A stretch of 11,105 bases of DNA from DUEL01 sp964580565 (GTDB taxonomy: Bacteria; Chloroflexota; Anaerolineae; B4-G1; DUEL01). The stretch spans positions 1-11,105 of the forward strand of contig CAZOLN010000094.1 of NCBI GenBank assembly GCA_964580565.1. Direction: 5' to 3'. The notes beneath the pieces are model-generated. The model worked only from the letters and a program-made list of their open reading frames with translations. It was not told the origin of the DNA and did not search any database. The first letter of the stretch is position 1. Each line of letters starts with the position of its first letter. Of this stretch, positions 5,981 through 11,105 are shown in pieces. The position numbers were made by a program, and so were the translations under genes.

Positions 5981-8302
5981 TCAGGCGGCTTCGTCGGCCT
6001 CAGGGGCCAGGGGCAGCCAAATGGTGAAGGTGGACCCCTCCCCTTCGCGGCTCTCCACCGTGATCCAGCCCCCGTGGAGGGAGATGATCTGCTGGGCCAG
6101 CGCCAGCCCCAGCCCGGTCCCGGAGATCTGCCGCTGCCGTGGCCTCTCCCCTCGGAAAAACCGCTCGAAGATGTGGGGGAGTTCCTCGTCGGGGATGCCG
6201 ATCCCGGTGTCGGTCACGATGATGGTCCCCCACCTCTGATCGTCCCGCCGGGTGGCTGCCACCCGGACGGTGATCTCCCCGCCCTGAGGGGTGTACTGGA
6301 TGGCGTTGCACACCAGTTGATCCAGCGCTTCCTGCAACGATCCCCAGTCGCCCAGCACCGTCGGATCGGAATCCGCCGGGTGGCACGTGAGGGCCAGGCC
6401 GTGGGACTCCGCCAGCACGCGGCGGCCGTCCGTCACGGCGGCGGCCAGGAGGTTGAGGGAGACCTCCTTGAACGGCCCCTTCACTCCCTCACCGTCCAGC
6501 CGGGCTACCTTCAGGATGTCCTCCAGCAACTCCGAGAGGTGGTCGATCTCCTGCTCCAGCGGGTCCAGAAATTCCAGGGCCTGTTCCGGATATTTGCGGA
6601 TCTGGGTGGCATACAGTTTGGCCGTCGCCAGCGGGGTGCGGAACTCGTGGGAGATGTTGGTGATGAACCGGCTCCGCATCCGGTCCAGCGCCCTCAGATG
6701 GCTGACGTCGTGCAGGACGACCACCGCCCGGGCCCCGTCTGCCCGTTGTTCGTCCACCGGCGAGGCCTTCACGTCCAACGCTCCGATGCTCAACTCGACC
6801 AGTTGCTGTGGGCGTTCCTGCGCCCTTTGTGCCAGTTCGGCGATCGTCTCCCGCAGGAGGGCCGTTTCCTCCGGCGGCAGGTTGTTCAGCCACTGCTCCG
6901 CCACCGGGTTGGTCTGGATGATCCGGCCCTCCCGGTCGGTGACGACGATCCCGTCGGTGGCGTTCCGGAGGACGGCGTCCAGCCGGGCGTACTGGGCCTG
7001 CAACTCGGCGGTCCGCTGGGCGACCCGTTCCTCCAGTTCCAGGGCGTAGGTCTGGAGTCCCTGGTAGAGGCGGGCGTTTTCCATCGCCACGGCGACCTGG
7101 GAGGCGAACGCCAGCAGCCATTGCGCGTCCGCGGGGCCGAAGCGGCCGGGCTCCGTGCTGTTCACGTTGAGGAAGCCGATCGTCTGCTCGCCCAGCCGGA
7201 TGGGAGCGCCCACGTAGGAGCGGCGCCATTCCTTTTCCTTAGCGCGCACCCACGCCGAAGAGGTGAGCGTGTCGGGGATGACCACCGGCCTGCCCGTCTC
7301 CTGCATCTGTCGCAGNNNNNNNNNNNNNNNNNNNNNNNNNNNNNNNNNNNNNNNNNNNNNNNNNNNNNNNNNNNNNNNNNNNNNNNNNNNNNNNNNNNNN
7401 NNNNNNNNNNNNNNNACCTGGTCGGCGATGATGCTCAGGAGAAGTTCGTCCTCCGGCCCGTAGGCCCCCGGCCGGTAGGCCTGCACGGAGATGATGCCGA
7501 TGACCTGCCCGCCCAACCGCATCGGCACGCCGAGCCAGGAATCCGGGATCATCCCGGTCCCCCACACGTGGGGGACGGGGAGCCGTTCCTTTTCTCGCGA
7601 GTAGTCGCGGATCAACAGCGGCTGCCCCCGGCTGACGACCAGGGCGGTCAGGCCGGTGCCGAGGGGGCGACGCTCCGGTGGCTCCCGGATGCCCTGGTCG
7701 ATCCGGAACCGGTAGTCCATCTCCTGCCGCTCTTCGTCGTAGAGGGCGATGAAGAAGGCGTCCACCGGGAGCGCGGAGGCGATCTCATGATAGACGGTCT
7801 CCAGCAATTTATCCAGGTGAAGGACCGCGCTGACGGCCCCGGTGATGCGGTTGACGAGGGCCAGCCGCTCGGCGTGGCGTCGGGCCTGCCGCATCTGATC
7901 GACGAGCCGTTCCTCGAACCGCACCCGCTCGGTGACGTCCTTGATGAACGTGACGGTTCCCACCACCTGGTCGTTCCGCTCCAGCGGGAGGATCTGCACG
8001 CTCTGCACCATCCGTTCCGTCCCCTGGGGCGACTGGGTGGTCAGGGGCAGGAGGTGGTGGTGGAGGCGGTGGGAGAGGATGCGGACCTGCCCCTGCAGCA
8101 CATCCCGGTAGACGCGGTCCAGCCCTCGGGCGGTCAGTTCCGGATACAGTTCCAGCAGCGGTCGGCCGACCACCTCCTCCGCCGTCCGACCGCTGTGCTC
8201 TTCCATCCACGGGTTCCAGAACTGGACCACCAGGTCGGCGTCTGTGATCACGACCCCGAGGGGGATGTGGGATGTGATCTGTCCTCCGGTCCACTCATCC
8301 AT
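5981..8302 (-). CDS. Soluble PAS-GAF-GAF-PAS sensor histidine kinase (interrupted by an assembly gap)
   Basis: The frame gives 773 residues, of which ~34 are unresolved. The order is PAS (~10-125), GAF1 (~150-295), the gap, the last ~80 residues of GAF2 (to ~412), a coiled coil with an EERVAQRTAELQAQ signature, PAS2 (~440-540), HisKA and HATPase_c. The kinase core is intact: H-box NISHEFRTPL (phosphoacceptor His552), N-box Asn666, G1 DTGIGIPDEEL (Asp698), F-box IFERFFRG and G2 GTGLGLALA (728-736). No transmembrane segment or signal peptide is seen, so it is a cytosolic sensor; GAF and PAS could bind a small ligand or a cofactor. ATG 8302 overlaps the cheC stop by 8 nt and has a GAGGAGCGGAG ribosome site. 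There is no receiver domain, so it needs a separate response regulator. The CheY-like gene of the same operon is the nearest candidate (inference). Confidence 0.85.
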   Translation of the reverse strand: MDEWTGGQITSHIPLGVVITDADLVVQFWNPWMEEHSGRTAEEVVGRPLLELYPELTARGLDRVYRDVLQGQVRILSHRLHHHLLPLTTQSPQGTERMVQSVQILPLERNDQVVGTVTFIKDVTERVRFEERLVDQMRQARRHAERLALVNRITGAVSAVLHLDKLLETVYHEIASALPVDAFFIALYDEERQEMDYRFRIDQGIREPPERRPLGTGLTALVVSRGQPLLIRDYSREKERLPVPHVWGTGMIPDSWLGVPMRLGGQVIGIISVQAYRPGAYGPEDELLLSIIADQXXXXXXXXXXXXXXXXXXXXXXXXXXXXXXXXXXLRQMQETGRPVVIPDTLTSSAWVRAKEKEWRRSYVGAPIRLGEQTIGFLNVNSTEPGRFGPADAQWLLAFASQVAVAMENARLYQGLQTYALELEERVAQRTAELQAQYARLDAVLRNATDGIVVTDREGRIIQTNPVAEQWLNNLPPEETALLRETIAELAQRAQERPQQLVELSIGALDVKASPVDEQRADGARAVVVLHDVSHLRALDRMRSRFITNISHEFRTPLATAKLYATQIRKYPEQALEFLDPLEQEIDHLSELLEDILKVARLDGEGVKGPFKEVSLNLLAAAVTDGRRVLAESHGLALTCHPADSDPTVLGDWGSLQEALDQLVCNAIQYTPQGGEITVRVAATRRDDQRWGTIIVTDTGIGIPDEELPHIFERFFRGERPRQRQISGTGLGLALAQQIISLHGGWITVESREGEGSTFTIWLPLAPEADEAA
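7316..7415. other. 100-N assembly gap inside the histidine kinase
   Basis: Exactly 100 unknown bases lie within the kinase gene. The left and right parts read in one frame across it, but the missing end of GAF1, the linker and the first half of GAF2 would need more than the ~33 codons allowed. The length is therefore probably a placeholder. Confidence 0.95.
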
Positions 8303-8930
8303 CGATGCTCCGCTCCTCGTACGACACCTGCCACTGTTCGACCGCTTTGAGAAGGTGATCCAGGTCGGGCACGCCGAGCGTGATGAGGATCACCCCGGTC
8401 ACGGCCTCCTCCCGCACCCGGAAGGTGGCGTAGGCGATGATGGCGTAGTGGAGTCTTTCTTCTTTCTGGATGGACAGGGAGTCGAGCATCGCGGTCAGAT
8501 CGCTGAGGTGGAGGCGGGGGATGGAGAAGGAGAGACGGACCTCCAGAAGGTTGCCGAGCACGCCCAGGCAGGTGCTGAGGAGGATGTTGCCCACCTCCGC
8601 CAGCACCTCCAGCGCTGAGATGTCCAGGTCCGAGAGGGGGGTCCCTTCCCCCACCAGCAGGTTCACCAGCCCGCGGGCGCCCTCCTCGTCGAAGGCCAGC
8701 ACGGCGGTGCCGGACAGCGCGCCGGAGAAGATCTGGTGGACGGTGACCAGTCGTTCCGAAACCCGTCCCTGTAGCACCTCCTCGACCTGATCTGTCGGAC
8801 AGACGAGGACCTCCGGCCGCTCGATGAGGATCCGGCGGTGGGTCAGATCCGACAGGGCGGCCGCCGTCCGTCCGAAGGCGATGTTGATCAGTTCGGTGAG
8901 CGCGTCATGCTGCGTTTCGGTCAGCTCCAT
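8295..8930 (-). CDS. cheC: CheC-type CheY-phosphate phosphatase
   Basis: The product is 211 residues, a normal CheC length. The family signature, (D/S)-x3-E-x2-N followed 22 residues later by Pro, occurs twice. Site 1 is Asp9, Glu13, Asn16 and Pro39. Site 2 is Glu112, Asn115 and Pro138, with Glu108 where Asp or Ser is usual. CheC dephosphorylates CheY-P, and in many bacteria it is modulated by CheD, which is not seen here. ATG 8930 lies inside the 3' end of the CheY-like gene (26-nt overlap) behind an AGGAG site. Its own stop overlaps the kinase start. This coupling suggests fixed stoichiometry among regulator, phosphatase and kinase. It is less likely a CheX or FliY, because CheX is shorter with one site and FliY carries a C-terminal flagellar switch domain that is absent. 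Confidence 0.85.
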   Translation of the reverse strand: MELTETQHDALTELINIAFGRTAAALSDLTHRRILIERPEVLVCPTDQVEEVLQGRVSERLVTVHQIFSGALSGTAVLAFDEEGARGLVNLLVGEGTPLSDLDISALEVLAEVGNILLSTCLGVLGNLLEVRLSFSIPRLHLSDLTAMLDSLSIQKEERLHYAIIAYATFRVREEAVTGVILITLGVPDLDHLLKAVEQWQVSYEERSIDG

Positions 8931-9294
8931 CCTCTCCTCCCTCCAGCGCCCGACGCACCGCCTCCAGCACCTGAGCCTGTTTGAAGGGCTTGGTGATATA
9001 GCCGCGCGCCCCGGCGCTCTCCGCCTCCGCCCGCGTGGCCTGCTGGATGTCGGCCGTGGCGATGATCACCCGGGCGTCGGGGGCCATCTCGCGGATCTTC
9101 TGCAGCGTTTCCAACCCGGTCATCCCCTCCATCACCAGGTCCAGCAGGACCAGGTCGGGGCGTTCTTGGGCGAACCGTTCCAGCGCCGTCGGGCCGTCTT
9201 TCGCCTCCAGCACCTCGTGCCCATCCGACTCCAGAGCCCGACGGAGGATCCGCCGGGCCAGGGCGGAATCGTCCACAATCAGGATCTTCGCCAT
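8905..9294 (-). CDS. CheY-like single-domain response regulator
   Basis: The product is 129 residues starting MAKILIVDDS, a stand-alone receiver domain. The acidic pair is Asp8/Asp9, the phosphoacceptor Asp52 (in VLLDLVMEG), the switch Thr80 (IIATAD) and the conserved Lys102 (TKPFK). ATG 9294 shares its A with the TGA stop of cheB (TGATG) and has GGAGGTG a few bases upstream. A GTG at 9297 would add one residue but is too close to the ribosome site. There is no output domain, so it acts by protein binding, as CheY does on a motor or pilus, or it relays phosphate. Its target is not visible. It is flanked by cheB and cheC, its expected regulators. Confidence 0.9.
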   Translation of the reverse strand: MAKILIVDDSALARRILRRALESDGHEVLEAKDGPTALERFAQERPDLVLLDLVMEGMTGLETLQKIREMAPDARVIIATADIQQATRAEAESAGARGYITKPFKQAQVLEAVRRALEGGEDGADRNAA

Positions 9295-10334
9295 CACACC
9301 ACCTCCAGGATCGCCTCTGCCATTTGGTCCAGGGGGACGCTCCGGTCGCTGAGCCCTGCCTCCACGACGGCGCGGGGCATCCCGTACACGATACAGGTCT
9401 CCTCCGCCTCTGTGTAGACCAACCCGCCCTGGGCCTTGATCCAGGCGGCCCCGTCCCTGCCGTCCGCCCCCATTCCGGTGAGGACGACGCCCAGCGCCCG
9501 CTCGCCGTAGACGTCGGCGACCGAGCGGAAGAGCACGTCGACGGAGGGGCGGTGCACGGTGTTGGTCGGCCGCACGTCCAGGTGGGCGACGACCTTGCCC
9601 TGGGCGGTCCGGACGAAGGTGAGGTGCCGGCCGGCGGGGGCCAGGAGGACGGTGCCCGGCGCGGCTTCGTCCCCCTCCCGGGCCTCCACCACCCGCAGCG
9701 GCGAGACCGCGTCCAGCCGCTGGGCGTAGGGGCCGGTGTAGCCCACGGGCATGTGGAGGACGATGGCGATGGGGACGGGGAGGTCGGCCGGGAGGCGGGG
9801 GATGAGCCGCCGAAGGGCCTGGGGGCCGCCGGTGGAGACGCCGATGGCGATGAGGTCGACCCGGCCTGCGTGCCGCTTGATCCGCAGGGGTGCGGGGGCC
9901 GTCGGCGCGACCTGGAGGAGGCGGAGGCGAGGGGCTGCCTGGGCCGCCGCCTTCACCTTGGCGATCAGTTCGCTGCCGATCTCGTAGATCCGCTCGGTGG
10001 CCAGGGCGGTCGGCTTGTGGACGAAGTCGACCGCTCCGGCGTCCAGAGCTTCCAGGGCCATATCGCCCCCCTCGCTGGCGACGCTCACCACCACCACCGG
10101 CAGCGGGCGGCGGGCCATCTGCTCGCGGAGGAAGGCCACCCCGTCCATCCGCGGCATCTGAAGGTCCAGCGTCACCACGTCGGGGTGCAGTTCCTCCACC
10201 AGTTCCAGCGCCTCCTCGCCGTCGTGTGCCGTCCCCACGACCTCGATGAACGGGCTGCGGGAAAGGATCTGGCGCAGCACCTTGCGCACGTAGGCTGAGT
10301 CGTCCACCACCAGGACGCGGATCACCTTTTCCAT
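9294..10334 (-). CDS. cheB: CheB receptor methylesterase/response regulator
   Basis: The product is 346 residues, full length. The receiver domain (~1-125) has Asp11/Asp12, phosphoacceptor Asp57 (TLDLQMPRMDG) and Lys107 (VHKP). A linker of ~30 residues rich in Ala and Pro follows. The CheB catalytic domain has Ser167 (IGVSTGGP), His194 (VLHMP) and Asp291 (TGMGADGRDG), the family's catalytic triad. It removes methyl groups from, and deamidates, chemoreceptor glutamyl sites when phosphorylated, opposing CheR. The start follows cheR by 55 nt, a space that contains a promoter-like tandem motif. A weak ribosome site GAGCAGG lies upstream. Confidence 0.95.
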   Translation of the reverse strand: MEKVIRVLVVDDSAYVRKVLRQILSRSPFIEVVGTAHDGEEALELVEELHPDVVTLDLQMPRMDGVAFLREQMARRPLPVVVVSVASEGGDMALEALDAGAVDFVHKPTALATERIYEIGSELIAKVKAAAQAAPRLRLLQVAPTAPAPLRIKRHAGRVDLIAIGVSTGGPQALRRLIPRLPADLPVPIAIVLHMPVGYTGPYAQRLDAVSPLRVVEAREGDEAAPGTVLLAPAGRHLTFVRTAQGKVVAHLDVRPTNTVHRPSVDVLFRSVADVYGERALGVVLTGMGADGRDGAAWIKAQGGLVYTEAEETCIVYGMPRAVVEAGLSDRSVPLDQMAEAILEVV

Positions 10335-10353
10335 ACGGTACCTGCTCTCCGTT

Positions 10354-10375
10354 ATCTTAGCACAATCTTGGCACA
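10354..10375 (-). promoter_or_regulatory. Tandem 11-bp extended -10 motif upstream of cheB
   Basis: On the minus strand, TGTGCCAAGAT and TGTGCTAAGAT abut and differ at one base. The second holds TGC-TAAGAT, an extended -10-like sequence about 20 nt before the cheB start codon. No -35 box is evident. The match to the pair at 2966-2987 suggests a shared promoter type or a shared regulator. If active, it gives cheB and downstream genes a start independent of cheR. Confidence 0.4.
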
Positions 10376-10389
10376 GAGACGCGGAGCCC

Positions 10390-11105
10390 TCAGCAGTTGG
10401 GAGCCTTCTGGGGTTCCCGTCTCCCTGCGGTGGGATCCGAAGCCTTCACGTAGGCGAAAGCGCCGCCGATCTCCTCCAGCCGGAAGCGATCGGTGATCCG
10501 CAGCAGCGATTCCGACGCGCCGACGAACAGATAGCCGGGCGTGGGCATGTGCCGGTAGAAGAGGTTCGTCACCTTCCGGATCGCCTCGGATGAGAAGTAA
10601 ATGAACACGTTGCGGCAGAAGATGACGTGGGCGGAGGCCAGCGGTGCCGCCTGGCCCTCGTCCATCAGGTTGACCACGGCCCACCGCACCCGGCGGTGGA
10701 GGTCCGGCAGGACCCGCCACCCCTTCTCCGCCTGGACGAAGTACCTCTCCCTCAGGTCGGGGGGGAGGTTGCGCAGCGAGCGGGGTTTGTAGAGCCCGGC
10801 CCGTGCCCGCCGGATGGCGGCCGGGCTGGCGTCGGTGCCGTAGATCTGGATCGGGGCCCGGTCCAGCCAACCCGCCTCCTTCAGGACGATGGCGATGGTC
10901 AACGGCTCCTCGCCGCTCGAACACCCGGCGCTCCAGATGCGCAGCGGTTCGTGCGGTCGGACGGCGAAATGCTCGGGCACCACCACCTCCACCAGCGCCT
11001 TGATCTGATCCATCCCCCGCCAGAAATAGGTCTCCGGGACCGCGAGCACGTCCATCAGGCGGAGCCACTCCGCCTCTGCCGCCTCCCCGTACTTCAGGAG
11101 GTAGT
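10390..11105 (-). CDS. cheR: CheR chemoreceptor methyltransferase (5' partial)
   Basis: The frame is open to the right edge. A Met at 11055 is internal: sixteen codons upstream (ending AEAEWLRL) continue a CheR N-terminal helix with no stop. The visible ~237 residues, of a usual ~270-290, include the family's VPETYFWR segment, the S-adenosylmethionine-binding loop WSAGCSSGEEP, an acidic strand end IYGTDASP, the FCRNVFIYF strand and the closing GYLFVGASESL. CheR transfers methyl groups from S-adenosylmethionine to receptor glutamates. It is followed by cheB, the opposing enzyme. The C-terminus (ASDPTAGRREPQKAPNC) is polar and shows no tetrapeptide- or TPR-type extension. Confidence 0.93.
   Translation of the reverse strand, partial: YLLKYGEAAEAEWLRLMDVLAVPETYFWRGMDQIKALVEVVVPEHFAVRPHEPLRIWSAGCSSGEEPLTIAIVLKEAGWLDRAPIQIYGTDASPAAIRRARAGLYKPRSLRNLPPDLRERYFVQAEKGWRVLPDLHRRVRWAVVNLMDEGQAAPLASAHVIFCRNVFIYFSSEAIRKVTNLFYRHMPTPGYLFVGASESLLRITDRFRLEEIGGAFAYVKASDPTAGRREPQKAPNC

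Noticed and set aside
6074..8350. A very long plus-strand open frame opposite the histidine kinase
   Set aside because: It mirrors the GC-rich third codon positions of the kinase on the other strand. Its translation shows no domain, while the kinase frame has every expected motif.
10390..11055. A complete CheR starting at the ATG at 11055
   Set aside because: The frame remains open to the window edge and the upstream codons continue a plausible CheR helix, so the Met is internal and the gene is 5' partial.

Overview
The window is about two-thirds G+C by eye and lies on one contig with a 100-N scaffold gap at 7316-7415. Several traits point to a Chloroflexota bacterium, probably an Anaerolineae-like lineage. 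These are a lipoprotein with an Ig-like domain and a long Thr/Pro linker, a secreted protein ending in the hydrophobic tail RVYLPLMLRND, and an HTH-STAND ATPase paired with a TPR protein. The taxonomic call rests on these traits and not on a marker gene.

Layout. (1) 1-2747, minus strand: an envelope/secretome block. It holds a secreted protein of six diverged ~90-residue repeats (924-2747), a 44-codon ORF made mostly of a signal peptide (759-893), and a lipoprotein that runs off the left edge (1-564). Two GC-rich nested palindromes with a common core (736-798 and 2804-2900) flank the repeat-protein gene. (2) 2748-3065: an intergenic region between divergent genes. It carries one palindromic element, a promoter-like tandem 11-bp motif with an extended -10, and a long leader stem-loop. 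(3) 3066-5958, plus strand: a sigma-region-4-like HTH plus NB-ARC/STAND ATPase, overlapping by 14 nt a separate TPR protein. Together they look like one signal-sensing regulator split into two chains. Three 11-bp iterons sit inside the nominal start of the first gene and suggest that the real start is downstream. (4) 5981-11105, minus strand: a tightly packed chemotaxis-type module, cheR (5' end beyond the window), cheB, cheY-like, cheC and a soluble PAS-GAF-GAF-PAS histidine kinase. From cheB onward all stops and starts overlap.

How the genes may work together. CheR and CheB would methylate and demethylate receptors encoded elsewhere. The CheY-like protein would carry the phosphoryl signal, and CheC would remove it. 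The histidine kinase is translationally coupled to cheC and may feed phosphate into this circuit, or it may have another partner. No cheA, cheW, cheD or receptor gene is visible. The plus-strand STAND/TPR pair is most simply a transcription regulator. It diverges from the secreted repeat protein, which makes that gene a candidate target, but nothing in the sequence proves this.

The least explained parts are the six-repeat secreted protein with its C-terminal tail, the split STAND regulator with its iterons and leader hairpin, and the paired palindromic elements. No CRISPR array, tRNA, rRNA or transposase gene was seen.
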